Part shown: piece after piece, positions 25,317-34,088 of the stretch
How the letters are laid out: each line of letters starts with the position of its first letter
How positions within the stretch are numbered: the stretch's first letter is position 1
Source: Verrucomicrobia bacterium UBA3222
Lineage (GTDB): Bacteria; Verrucomicrobiota; Verrucomicrobiia; Opitutales; UBA9783
Length of the DNA stretch: 39,105 nt
Assembly: GCA_002363035.1 (NCBI GenBank)
Contig: DEWA01000005.1
Coordinates: forward strand, 1 to 39,105
Reading direction: 5' to 3'
Translations under genes and position numbers: made by a program
The notes under the pieces: model-generated
The model's input: the letters and a program-made list of their open reading frames with translations, nothing else
What the model was told of the DNA's origin: nothing
Database searches by the model: none

Positions 25317-27842
25317 ATGCCCGTTCAAACCATTATCAAACGCGACGGTATGTTTGTTCCGTTCCAAAAAGAGCGCATTTTCAATGCCCTGCAACAGGCG
25401 TTTTTGGCAACGCAAAGCCCGCATTCGAAGGAGACGCTGTTGCGTCTCACGGATCAGGTGACGGATGCCGTCAATCGTCGCTATCACGCCCGCACCATTC
25501 CCGCCGTCGAAGAAATTCAGGACATCATCGAACAAACGCTCATGGAGGAACATTTCGGAGATGTGGCGAAGGCGTACATTTTGTACCGTCATCAACACGA
25601 ACGGTTGCGCGAAGGCAAAGCGTTGGTGCTGGACATCGAAAAAACGATGGACGGCTATCTGAACCAAAGCGACTGGCGCGTCAACGAAAACAGCAGTATC
25701 AATTACTCGGTCGGCGGGCTGATTTTGCACAACGCGGGTGCGATTACCGCCAACTACTGGCTGCATCGGGTGTACGACAAAAAGATTGCCGACGCGCACA
25801 AGAACGGCGATTTTCACCTGCATGATTTATCGATGTTTTCCGGTTATTGCGCCGGATGGAGTTTAAGGCAGTTGTTGGAAACGGGCTTCGGCGGCGTTCG
25901 CGGGAAAATCAATTCCAAACCGGCGAAACATTTTTCGACCGCCATCTGGCACATCATTAACTTCCTCGGCACGATGCAAAACGAATGGGCGGGTGCACAA
26001 GCGCTGTCGAGCTTCGATACCTACCTGGCGCCGTTCGTTAAAAATGACGGTTTATCGTTCGACGAAGTCAAGCAACACATTCAGAGTTTTGTGTTCAGTG
26101 TCAACACGCCGTCCCGCTGGGGCACGCAACCGCCGTTCACCAACATCACGCTCGATTGGGTCTGCCCGAACGATTTGGCGAATAAAAAAGCGGTCATCGG
26201 CGGGAAAGAGAGCGATCTGTGTTACAAGGATTGCCAGGCGGAAATCGATCTCATCAATCGCGCGTTTTTGGAAGTCATGCTGGAAGGCGACGCCGACGGA
26301 CGCGGTTTCGCCTATCCCATCCCGACGTATAATATTACAAAAGATTTTAATTGGGACAGCGAGAATGCGGATTTGCTGTTCCAAATGACCGCCAAATACG
26401 GCACGCCGTACTTCCAAAATTTCGTCAATTCCGACCTCAATCCGTCGGATGTGCGCAGTATGTGCTGTCGGTTGCAGCTGGATAAGCGCGAACTGCGGCG
26501 GCGCGGCGGCGGGCTGTTCGGCGCGGACGAATTCACCGGTTCCATTGGCGTGGTGACCCTCAATATGCCGCGCATCGGTTATTTGAGTCGCAATAAAGAG
26601 GATTTTTACCGACGTTTGGATGATTTGATGGAGCTTGCCAAAGACTCGCTCGAATGCAAGCGGCGCACCATTGAAAAGCTGATGGAACAGGGTTTATTCC
26701 CCTACACGAAGCACTATTTGAAGCACTTCAACAATCACTTTTCGACCATCGGATTGGTCGGCATGCACGAATGTTGCCTCAATTTCCTGCACCAGTCCAT
26801 TGCCACTCCCGAAGGACATGCCTTCACGGAGGAAGTTTTGATGCACATGCGGGAAAAATTGAAAGATTTTCAGGAAAAAACCGGCAATTTGTACAATTTG
26901 GAAGCGACGCCCGCCGAAGGGACTTCCTATCGTTTGGCGAAGATCGACAAGGAAAAATTCCCGAACATGATTCAATCGGGAACCGTCGACCCCTACTATA
27001 CGAATTCTTCCAACCTGCCGGTCGATTATACGGCAGACGTCTTTGAAGCGTTGAAACAGCAGGAAAGTCTGCAAACCAAATACACCGGCGGAACGGTTTT
27101 TCATGTGTTTTTGGGCGAATCGCTGCCGGATGCCAAGTCCTGCCGTACGTTGGTGCGCCAAATCGTCGAAAACTTCCGCATTCCGTACGTTTCGATTTCC
27201 CCGACGTTTTCGGTGTGTGAGAACCACGGACGTTTGGCGGGACGACAGGATTTTTGCCCGAAGTGCGGCACCGAGATGGAGGTCTACAGCCGTATTACGG
27301 GCTATTACCGCGCGGTCACGTTCTGGAACAAGGGCAAAAAGGAGGAATTTAAGCAGCGCGTTACGTACGATGTCGCGCATTCCGTTCCGCCCGGCGAATG
27401 CGCGCCGTTTGCCTGCGGATGCGGCGGACATGAGCAGGGTTCATGCAACGCGGAAGCCTCGGAAGGTAAAACTTCAAAATGCGCCTGCGGGACATCCGAC
27501 AGGGCGTGCGGAAACGATGCCTGCGGGAAAGCGTCTTCCGAAGGAATGCTCTTTTCGGAGGATGCCGTCAAAGGGAACGAAAACGCCTTGAATACCACCG
27601 ACAAACCGTCCGATGTTTTGTTCTTTCACAGCGATACGTGCATCAAGTGCCAAGCAATGAAACCGTATCTTGTCGAACAACATTTCGCGGGTACCTGTGT
27701 GAATACCTCTGAGGAAGAGGGATTGGATCTTGCAAGAAAATACAATGTTCGCAATTTACCCGCACTGGTGTTGGTCGGAAAACATACGGAAGTGATTTAC
27801 GATACGGACAAAATGAAGGAACGTATCCGCATGGCAAGCTGA
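25317..27842 (+). CDS. nrdD: Anaerobic (class III) ribonucleotide reductase fused to a C-terminal redoxin domain
   Basis: Reduces ribonucleotides to deoxyribonucleotides with a glycyl radical. 841 residues from the ATG at 25317. Residues 1 to about 95 are the ATP-cone (TIIKRDGMFVPFQKERIFNA). The barrel shows LSMFSGYCAGWSL with the thiyl-radical-type Cys178, then NTPSRWGTQPPFTN and MCCRLQL. The C-terminal zinc site lies in CENHGRLAG...DFCPKCG, followed by RITGYYR with the glycyl-radical Gly662. After the normal end come a Cys-rich linker (about 690-735) and a redoxin-like domain (about 763-841) with TCIKCQAMKP (Cys775, Cys778) and NVRNLPALVLV. The fused domain suggests a redoxin-dependent rather than formate-dependent enzyme; that is inference. 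nrdG follows after a terminator. Confidence 0.95.
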   Translation: MPVQTIIKRDGMFVPFQKERIFNALQQAFLATQSPHSKETLLRLTDQVTDAVNRRYHARTIPAVEEIQDIIEQTLMEEHFGDVAKAYILYRHQHERLREGKALVLDIEKTMDGYLNQSDWRVNENSSINYSVGGLILHNAGAITANYWLHRVYDKKIADAHKNGDFHLHDLSMFSGYCAGWSLRQLLETGFGGVRGKINSKPAKHFSTAIWHIINFLGTMQNEWAGAQALSSFDTYLAPFVKNDGLSFDEVKQHIQSFVFSVNTPSRWGTQPPFTNITLDWVCPNDLANKKAVIGGKESDLCYKDCQAEIDLINRAFLEVMLEGDADGRGFAYPIPTYNITKDFNWDSENADLLFQMTAKYGTPYFQNFVNSDLNPSDVRSMCCRLQLDKRELRRRGGGLFGADEFTGSIGVVTLNMPRIGYLSRNKEDFYRRLDDLMELAKDSLECKRRTIEKLMEQGLFPYTKHYLKHFNNHFSTIGLVGMHECCLNFLHQSIATPEGHAFTEEVLMHMREKLKDFQEKTGNLYNLEATPAEGTSYRLAKIDKEKFPNMIQSGTVDPYYTNSSNLPVDYTADVFEALKQQESLQTKYTGGTVFHVFLGESLPDAKSCRTLVRQIVENFRIPYVSISPTFSVCENHGRLAGRQDFCPKCGTEMEVYSRITGYYRAVTFWNKGKKEEFKQRVTYDVAHSVPPGECAPFACGCGGHEQGSCNAEASEGKTSKCACGTSDRACGNDACGKASSEGMLFSEDAVKGNENALNTTDKPSDVLFFHSDTCIKCQAMKPYLVEQHFAGTCVNTSEEEGLDLARKYNVRNLPALVLVGKHTEVIYDTDKMKERIRMAS

Positions 27843-27858
27843 GCGGTTGCGCGAACGG

Positions 27859-27900
27859 AAACGCACGCGTGAAGTTTCGCACGTGAAGAGGTGCGTTTTT
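27859..27900 (+). terminator. Hairpin terminator after nrdD
   Basis: AAACGCAC (27859-27866) pairs with GTGCGTTT (27891-27898), with an inner CGTG/CACG helix in the loop, and the stem runs into five T. It lies 17 bases after the nrdD stop, so nrdG probably has its own promoter or depends on read-through. Confidence 0.7.
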
Positions 27901-28058
27901 CTCAAAAGGAATGTTCCCGTTAATACCGTGTAACGTGGAGTAATCGAAGAGCTCCGAACGTTGTTCGCGGTTGTCGAACGGCTTCGAACGGGGGCGTTGT
28001 TCTTCTCTCTCAAAGATAATGACCGCAATTTTCTCTTAAACCATAGAATAAAGGGAAT

Positions 28059-28748
28059 ATGAAATTCGGCTTTCTGAAACATTCACTGGTGGATTATCCC
28101 GGCGAAGTTTGTGCCGTTGTTTTCATACCCGGATGCAATTTTCACTGTTCCTATTGTCACAATCAAAATCTGGAAGCGGATGTCGAGCACAACGGTTGGA
28201 CGTCGGAACAAATTTTATCTTACCTGCGCGATGCACGACGACTTTTAACGGGTGTGTGCATCAGCGGCGGCGAACCGACGTTACAAGAAGATTTACTTTC
28301 CCAGCTCATCGAACATTTCAAGGCTCTGAATTTAAAAATAAAGCTCGACACCAACGGCAGCCGTTCGGAGGTTTTGAAATCGGTTGCGCCCGAGGTTGAT
28401 TACGTTGCGATGGACTTAAAGACTTCGCCGAAACGTTATCTCAAATTGGCGCATCCGAACGAAGCCTCTTCCTTGCTCACGAACTTGAACGCTTCCGTGG
28501 AATTGCTGTTACAACGTCCTCCCGAGACATACGAATTTCGCACCACATTATCCCCGTTTTGGGCGGACGAAAACGCACTGCACGACATCGGTCGGATGCT
28601 CAAGGAAGAAAGCCGTTGGTACCTGCAACGGTGTCGCGGAGAAGCAGAACCGCGGAATGCCTTCGAACGTCTGAAAGAAGAACATCGCCTTCAACGGGCG
28701 GTCGATATTGCCAAAGGTTACTCAAAGTACGTTGATTTACGACGGTAA
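28059..28748 (+). CDS. nrdG: Anaerobic ribonucleotide reductase activating protein
   Basis: A radical SAM enzyme that puts the glycyl radical on NrdD. 229 residues. PGCNFHCSYCHN holds the cluster cysteines Cys26, Cys30 and Cys33. ISGGEPTLQ is the SAM-contacting GGE motif and LDTNGSRSE follows. The N-terminus MKFGFLKHSLVDYPGEVCAVVF is typical of this activase branch. It is 216 bases downstream of nrdD with a terminator between them. Confidence 0.92.
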   Translation: MKFGFLKHSLVDYPGEVCAVVFIPGCNFHCSYCHNQNLEADVEHNGWTSEQILSYLRDARRLLTGVCISGGEPTLQEDLLSQLIEHFKALNLKIKLDTNGSRSEVLKSVAPEVDYVAMDLKTSPKRYLKLAHPNEASSLLTNLNASVELLLQRPPETYEFRTTLSPFWADENALHDIGRMLKEESRWYLQRCRGEAEPRNAFERLKEEHRLQRAVDIAKGYSKYVDLRR

Positions 28749-28836
28749 AGATATTCGTTCGAACAACAAAAAACAAATTTCTTTTATTTCTTCACCAAAT
28801 CTGTATTCGGCAGGAATAAACGAAACAACGGCTTTC

Positions 28837-29316
28837 TTAATTCATCCCCTCCCGCAGGAAGATACTTTCACCGATTTTATCAAAAATTTCATTGTACACG
28901 CTCGGATCCAAAATCACGGTTTCTTCGGTCGTATCCTTACTGAACCAATGTTCCGAAACGTCATTGACGACGAAATTCAAACGAACGGTCGTTTTTCTCG
29001 GGAACTCATCCACGAAGGCACTGACGCCGGTTCGTTTGGAGCTCTTGTTCCACGTCAGATAATTGCGGCTGACTTCCAACGGGCTTTCCGCCGTAATCAA
29101 TCCGCCTTTGTAATCCACCGTTTTGATCAGGTAGCCCAAATCCTGCAAGACCGACACGGTACTCGCAAACACCGTCTTTTTGTTGCTTTCAAACTCGCGC
29201 TCCTGCAGGGATTTCAGTTGCAACGACGTCATCTTCGGCGCACCGCCGCATCCGCCGAGCAAACAACAAACGACCGTCAACGCAAAAAACTTCAAATAAG
29301 ATTTCCTATTCCTCAT
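28837..29316 (-). CDS. Lipoprotein of unknown function
   Basis: 159 residues. The signal KSYLKFFALTVVCCLLGGC ends in a lipobox, with the lipid-modified Cys at 23. The mature part contains LQEREFESNKKTVFASTVSVLQDLGYLI and YKGGLITAES, an alpha-beta pattern resembling small periplasmic lipoproteins that fold like BamC or LolB fragments, but I recognise no named family. It lies on the same strand as, and 119 bases after, the BamE/SmpA-like lipoprotein, so the two may be co-expressed. It runs convergent with nrdG. Confidence 0.75.
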   Translation of the reverse strand: MRNRKSYLKFFALTVVCCLLGGCGGAPKMTSLQLKSLQEREFESNKKTVFASTVSVLQDLGYLIKTVDYKGGLITAESPLEVSRNYLTWNKSSKRTGVSAFVDEFPRKTTVRLNFVVNDVSEHWFSKDTTEETVILDPSVYNEIFDKIGESIFLREGMN

Positions 29317-29435
29317 GCTTTATTTTCGTGTAAAAGCCACCGTGTTCACAGGCAACAGACGCACATCCACCGACGGTTTCGGTTCGCATTTTTACCCTCG
29401 ACTCCCGAACTCATCGTTGTGCTTTCGGAAAAGAC

Positions 29436-29927
29436 TCAGAAATTGCTCGTGCGAAAGCGATATTCGACCAAAATGCCGCGATCGTTGAATTTCAAAATCA
29501 TGGTGCACGTTTTTGACGATTGCGTCGACGTATGTTTGCCGCCCTGAAAGCCGCCGTTACCGCCGAGGTTACCTTTTACACCTGCCTGAGCAAGCCGACC
29601 GCCCATCACGTTCCCCGAAACTTCGTTTATCAACGCCGACAAATTCAAACCCCCGCCGAAGGCACTCTCGATTTTGGACGTCGACATCTTCTGGTACACC
29701 CACATATCCAAGCCTTCGCTGTCGGTCGAAGTAATATTTGGCGGACCAAATGTTTCCAAAACCTCACTCTTGTGCGTCTTGCCTTTTTCCAAATGCCACT
29801 TCATGTTGCCGTACGTGAACTCGGAATTGCGATACGGTCGCGATGTCTCGCCGCATCCGGATAAAAGAAAACAAAGTGCGACGATAATACAAAACCCGCA
29901 CTTCCTCACGACTGCGTTGTCTTCCAT
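29436..29927 (-). CDS. SmpA/BamE-like lipoprotein
   Basis: 163 residues from the ATG at 29927. The signal CGFCIIVALCFLLSGC ends in a lipobox (Cys25). The mature part has HLEKGKTHKSEVLETFGPPNI, the helix and loop signature of the SmpA/OmlA/BamE superfamily, and a C-terminal TCTMILKFNDRGILVEYRF strand pair that matches the end of such domains. A Gly-rich insert (about 85-125) separates the halves, which is unusual. A frame upstream adds ten residues, but these are read partly from the leader, so I prefer the internal ATG. A 13-base tandem repeat occupies most of its leader. Confidence 0.72.
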   Translation of the reverse strand: MEDNAVVRKCGFCIIVALCFLLSGCGETSRPYRNSEFTYGNMKWHLEKGKTHKSEVLETFGPPNITSTDSEGLDMWVYQKMSTSKIESAFGGGLNLSALINEVSGNVMGGRLAQAGVKGNLGGNGGFQGGKHTSTQSSKTCTMILKFNDRGILVEYRFRTSNF

Positions 29928-29945
29928 TGTTTTTACCAACTTTTT

Positions 29946-30006
29946 CAACGCACGCACTCAACGCACGCACTCAACGCACGCACTCAACGCACGCACTCAA
30001 CGCACT
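29946..30006. repeat. 13-base tandem repeat, four copies plus a partial
   Basis: CAACGCACGCACT repeats perfectly at 29946, 29959, 29972 and 29985, followed by a nine-base partial copy (29998-30006). It lies between a minus-strand promoter and the start of the BamE-like lipoprotein gene, making up most of the untranslated leader. Perfect copies suggest a recent or mutable array. Confidence 0.9.
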
Positions 30007-30008
30007 TG

Positions 30009-30037
30009 AGATTGTGGGTGTAAAGAACGTCTGTCAA
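30009..30037 (-). promoter_or_regulatory. Promoter of the BamE-like lipoprotein gene
   Basis: On the minus strand TTGACA (30037-30032) is followed after 17 bases by CAATCT (30014-30009). Transcription would start at about 30002, at the edge of the 13-base repeat array, so the array would be transcribed as leader. Confidence 0.5.
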
Positions 30038-30073
30038 GTTTCTTTAAGGTGTTTTTGTAAAATTCCGCCGCTC

Positions 30074-31174
30074 TCAGAGCAGTTCCGACGCCAAGCCGTC
30101 CGCCAACAGCAGACCTTTCGTCGTGCAGCGCACGCGATTGTTTTCAAAAACCACCCATCCTTCCCGTTCAAAGCGTTCCCACAGCGGTTGATAAATTTTT
30201 AAATCCACTTCCGGGAAACGCCGTTGCAGTTCATTTAAATCCACGCCGTCGCACATACGCAATCCGAAAATAAGACAATCCTTACACAAATCCTCCTCCG
30301 TCAAAGAGACGTTTTCGACGGTTTCGCCGAAAGCATAGTCTAAAGAACGGGAATTTTGAAAACGTTTCAAATGAAACTGCGACGCCGCGGCGGGTCCCCA
30401 ACCGAGCCACTCCTGCATGCGCCAGGTATTGACATTATGTCGGCATTCGTATCCGAGGCGCGCAAAATTCGAAACTTCATAATGTCGATAACCGTTTTGC
30501 TCCAAAAATTCCCATGTAAAGCGATAAAAATCCGCCTCGTGATCGTTGTCAACGCGTTGATACGCCTCGGGCGTGAAAGAACCCGCTTCATTCTCATACG
30601 CTAAACAGTACGTTGAAAGATGTTCGGGACGCAAGGCAATCGCCGCCTTTAAATCCGCTTTCCAGGCCTCAAGGGACGTAAAGTCGGGCGGAAAGATTAA
30701 ATCCAGATTGATATTCTTAAAGCCGACGGCACGCATTTTTTCAAACGCGTCATAAACCTGTTGCGGCGTTTGTTTGCGTCCCAGTTTTTGCAACGTTTGA
30801 ACGTTAAAACTTTGCACACCCAGAGAGAGACGAGTGACACCGAGCTCCTTTAAAACATGAAGTTTTTCCTCCGTAATCGACGTCGGGGAAACTTCCACCG
30901 TCCATTCTTTCAGATGTTCCGTCGTCGGGCATAAACGTCCCAAGGCGCGTAAAGCATCAACGTCCAAACAGCTCGGACTGCCGCCGCCCCAATAGAGGGT
31001 TTCAAAAGGTCGCCCCTCCCAAACGTTCTGCCAACGTTCGTACTCAAGAGAAATTTGTCCCAAAAAGCGTTTTACCGATGAAGCGGTCGGTCGGCATTTA
31101 TAAAAGTGACAGTACCCGCAGGCGTTCGGACAAAACGGCACATGAACGTAAAGACCCAAACTTAACGCTTGCAT
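30074..31174 (-). CDS. hemW: HemW-type radical SAM protein
   Basis: A 366-residue radical SAM protein of the coproporphyrinogen-oxidase-like HemW group, thought to be a haem chaperone rather than an oxidase. VPFCPNACGYCHFYK supplies cluster cysteines 15, 19 and 22. WGGGSPSCL replaces the more usual GGGTPS. LSLGVQSFN and HYEVSNFARLGYECRHN are diagnostic, and the C-terminal HemN-type helical domain is present. It is divergent from the IPT-domain lipoprotein gene, across 47 bases. Confidence 0.92.
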   Translation of the reverse strand: MQALSLGLYVHVPFCPNACGYCHFYKCRPTASSVKRFLGQISLEYERWQNVWEGRPFETLYWGGGSPSCLDVDALRALGRLCPTTEHLKEWTVEVSPTSITEEKLHVLKELGVTRLSLGVQSFNVQTLQKLGRKQTPQQVYDAFEKMRAVGFKNINLDLIFPPDFTSLEAWKADLKAAIALRPEHLSTYCLAYENEAGSFTPEAYQRVDNDHEADFYRFTWEFLEQNGYRHYEVSNFARLGYECRHNVNTWRMQEWLGWGPAAASQFHLKRFQNSRSLDYAFGETVENVSLTEEDLCKDCLIFGLRMCDGVDLNELQRRFPEVDLKIYQPLWERFEREGWVVFENNRVRCTTKGLLLADGLASELL

Positions 31175-31221
31175 GAAAGGGGCGTTTTAGAAAAAAATAA
31201 GCTATGGAACGGTTTCGGTCT

Positions 31222-32193
31222 ATGAAAAAACATGCTTTACGTCTTATCGCGGTTGTTGGTTGCGGTCTGCTGTCGGGATGCGGATCGCAGTACGTCACCA
31301 ATCTGACGCCGCAAACGGCGAAGCGCAATCCGTCGAATTTATATCGTTTTACGGTACAGTGCGCCGTGAATCTACAAAAGTTGGTTCCAGATACGTTTAA
31401 GCCGCTGTTGGTCATCGACGGGCAACAGTTTCCGTTACGGCAGGACGCGGATATGGAGGGACTATACTATTATGACCATGAGTTGGATGCGTCGCGGACG
31501 GACGCCAAGTATTATTTTCAGGTCAGCTATGAGCAGTATCGCTCCGGGCGCATAAAGAGTTATGTGCGCAAAACCCCGCTGGCGTCGTTTTCGATTTCGG
31601 GCTTCGGCAATTTGTCGCTGGAAATTGACCGCGCCCCCGTGGGAAGCGAAGTGCGCGTCCTCGGGAGCGGCTTTACGGCAAACAACCGCATCCGCGTCGG
31701 CGATTACGATGCACCGACGGAATTGCTTTCGGAAAACGTGCTGTCGTTCCGCGTCCCGGCGGTGACGGTCGGGAAAATGTATCCCGTGTCTGTAACGGTC
31801 GGCGAAGAAATGCATTTCGTCGGCAATTTACTCATCGACAGCGGTCGTTTTGCGGCAGAGCCGACGGAAATTTCGCTGCACGTCGGCGAAAAAACGGACT
31901 TTACGCTTCGCGCCAACAGACCGTCCCCGAGCGACTTGTATATTAACGTTACCACCGACATTCCGAACAGCGTCATCATGCCGGAAGTGCGCCTCGCAAC
32001 GGGCGAAGATACTGCGACAGTCTCCATCGAAGGCGGCGAACCGGACAAAGGTCACTTATACGTTTCGGCGCAGGGATTTGATGAACTGACGGTACCGATT
32101 GAGGTTGTCGGAGAAAAAAGAGAGAGAGAAGCGGGAGAAGCGACGACGAGTGAGGATGCGGAGAAAGGGAAGAGCGAAGAAGCGCAGAATTAG
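31222..32193 (+). CDS. Lipoprotein with an IPT/TIG-like domain
   Basis: 323 residues from the ATG at 31222. MKKHALRLIAVVGCGLLSGC is a compact lipoprotein signal with the lipidated Cys at 20. The first part (about 30-125) has beta strands of no recognised family. FSISGFGNLSLEIDRAPVGSEVRVLGSGFTANNRIRVGD is a typical IPT/TIG immunoglobulin-like start. A second beta domain follows (ISLHVGEKTDFTLRANRPS). The last 30 residues are a Glu/Arg/Lys-rich tail. An upstream ATG at 31204 would add six residues. An outer-membrane or surface role is likely; the function is unknown. Confidence 0.72.
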   Translation: MKKHALRLIAVVGCGLLSGCGSQYVTNLTPQTAKRNPSNLYRFTVQCAVNLQKLVPDTFKPLLVIDGQQFPLRQDADMEGLYYYDHELDASRTDAKYYFQVSYEQYRSGRIKSYVRKTPLASFSISGFGNLSLEIDRAPVGSEVRVLGSGFTANNRIRVGDYDAPTELLSENVLSFRVPAVTVGKMYPVSVTVGEEMHFVGNLLIDSGRFAAEPTEISLHVGEKTDFTLRANRPSPSDLYINVTTDIPNSVIMPEVRLATGEDTATVSIEGGEPDKGHLYVSAQGFDELTVPIEVVGEKREREAGEATTSEDAEKGKSEEAQN

Positions 32194-32554
32194 GCTCATC
32201 GCGGAAAACACGCCGTTTGATATAGCTTCAGGATTTTCGAAAGAGTATCCTTAAGTATGGGGGTGGCTTGAGCTCTCCCGGTTGTTGATGTTTTAAAATT
32301 ATTGCCGTCTTTTGACAAGGCACCTGCATATAGATAAAAAACGAAAAACCTTGCTTGGAGAGAGGTAGGGTTCGAAGTCGTTCCACGGTTATTTAGTACG
32401 ATAAAGAAATACAAAAACGCTTAAAGGCGGAGCAGGTTGTTGTAAAAATCGATAAAAATCCACCCTCCAGCCGTTCTTTTGGCATGTGATTAAAGCAATT
32501 TTTCCCGAAAAACAGAAAACTTTATCCTTACAATCCCGCAAACCTCCCGCTTTT
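32194..32554. other. Intergenic region between the IPT lipoprotein and glgA
   Basis: 361 bases, convergent genes on both sides. A TTGACA word at about 32319 is followed 17 bases later by TAAAAA, a weak promoter match. I see no hairpin terminator with a T run, no RNA gene and no protein motif. Confidence 0.35.
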
Positions 32555-33991
32555 TTACTCACCCCTTCTCCGTTCCACCGCCCACTGGTACACTTCTTCG
32601 TACGCTTGCACCGAGCGTTCCCAGCCGAAATTGCGTTTCATGGCGTTTTGTTGCAGGGTTCGGAATAATTGCGGACGGTCAAAATATGTCGCGCATGCCC
32701 AGCCGACGGTATTGTAAAGTGCATCGTTCGTCAAATCCCGAAAGACGAACCCGCAACCGCGACCGTTGATCTCGTCGCAATTTTCAACCGTATCCGCCAA
32801 ACCGCCCGTTTCGCGCACGATCGGCAACATGCCGTAACGCAGGGCATACATTTGATTAAGCCCGCACGGTTCAAAACGGCTCGGCATCACGCAAAAATCG
32901 CAACCGGCGTAAATTTTGTGCGCCAAATCCGCCTCATAACCGATTTTGACGCGCAGACGGTTCGGAAAATTGCGTTCCAAATCGCACAAGCGCGCTTCCA
33001 ACGACGGTTCGCCGTTTCCCATGACGATTAACTGCATCGACAAGTTCCGCAAAAGGTACGGCAAAATCTCCAAAAGCACATCGAGCCCTTTTTGTTCGCA
33101 CAGACGGCTCACGACGCCAAACAAGGGCACGGGTTCATTCGGCAGTTGCAAAATCTGCCGCAATGCCCGTTTGCAGGTTTCTTTCGGCTCCAAATTGTGA
33201 CATGTGTAATGCGCTGCAATCGACGGATCGCTTGACGGATCCCAACGCGCCGTATCGATACCGTTCAGAATGCCGATCAAATCCGCCGCTTTAAAGCGCA
33301 AAACATCATCCAGACCGCAACCGAAGGAAGGCGTTTGAATTTCCTTTGCGTAATGCGGGCTGACCGTCGTCAATTTCGTGGCGTGATACAGCGCACCTTT
33401 AAGAAAATTAACATATCCCAACGCTTCCAGACGATCGGAACGAAATTCGGACATCGGAATTTCCGCCCGATACAGCAGAGACGGCAAAAAAAGCCCCTGG
33501 TAGTTCAAATTATGGATGGTAAAAACCGTCGCCGTTTGACACAACGGCGTGTGCGATAGGGTTGTATTCAGGTACACGGGCAACAGTGCCGTCGTCCAAT
33601 CGTGCGCATGAATCACATCGGGAATCCAACGGAACGTTTCGCACATTGCAAGCAAAGCGCGGCAAAAGAACGCGAAACGTTCGCCTTCGTTTTCGCCGCC
33701 GTAGACATTGCTTCCGCCGAAATACGCATGATATTCTATAAAATGATACGTTACGCCTTCGGAGCAATGCGTCCAAACGCTGCACAAACGTATCCCGCCG
33801 CCAAACGGTACCGCGATATTATCGGTCTTTGTCCAATCGCCATTCGGGCAAACGCTCCCGTACAGCGGCAATCCGACGTGCACCTCGTGTCCGCGTCGTG
33901 CCAGTGCTTTTACGAACCCGCTCACCATTTCTCCCAAACCGCCCGTAGTAACGAACGGGAAACACTCGGGAGTTGCGATCAAAACGCGCAT
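32555..33991 (-). CDS. glgA: Glycogen synthase
   Basis: Extends alpha-1,4-glucan from ADP-glucose (GT5 family). 478 residues, normal length. The N-terminal PFVTTGGLGEMV is a variant of the KTGGL nucleotide-sugar loop, with Thr where Lys is usual. DVIHAHDW, FTIHNLNYQGLF and NGIDTARWDP follow. The C-terminal domain shows VSRLCEQKGLDVL and PSRFEPCGLNQMYALRYG, the catalytic-site signature. The Lys-to-Thr change at the loop is worth noting because the Lys contacts ADP-glucose in characterised enzymes. No other glycogen gene is in the window. Confidence 0.9.
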   Translation of the reverse strand: MRVLIATPECFPFVTTGGLGEMVSGFVKALARRGHEVHVGLPLYGSVCPNGDWTKTDNIAVPFGGGIRLCSVWTHCSEGVTYHFIEYHAYFGGSNVYGGENEGERFAFFCRALLAMCETFRWIPDVIHAHDWTTALLPVYLNTTLSHTPLCQTATVFTIHNLNYQGLFLPSLLYRAEIPMSEFRSDRLEALGYVNFLKGALYHATKLTTVSPHYAKEIQTPSFGCGLDDVLRFKAADLIGILNGIDTARWDPSSDPSIAAHYTCHNLEPKETCKRALRQILQLPNEPVPLFGVVSRLCEQKGLDVLLEILPYLLRNLSMQLIVMGNGEPSLEARLCDLERNFPNRLRVKIGYEADLAHKIYAGCDFCVMPSRFEPCGLNQMYALRYGMLPIVRETGGLADTVENCDEINGRGCGFVFRDLTNDALYNTVGWACATYFDRPQLFRTLQQNAMKRNFGWERSVQAYEEVYQWAVERRRGE

Positions 33992-34088
33992 ACGACATCT
34001 TTATTATAATTTCACTTGCCGACAGACGCAACCGTTTCGCGCGAACGGAAACGTTGACGTACGGCACGGGTTGTGCTAGAAGAAAGGC

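Noticed and set aside
29946..30006. CRISPR array
   Set aside because: Units are 13 bases, head-to-tail without spacers, and no cas genes are present.
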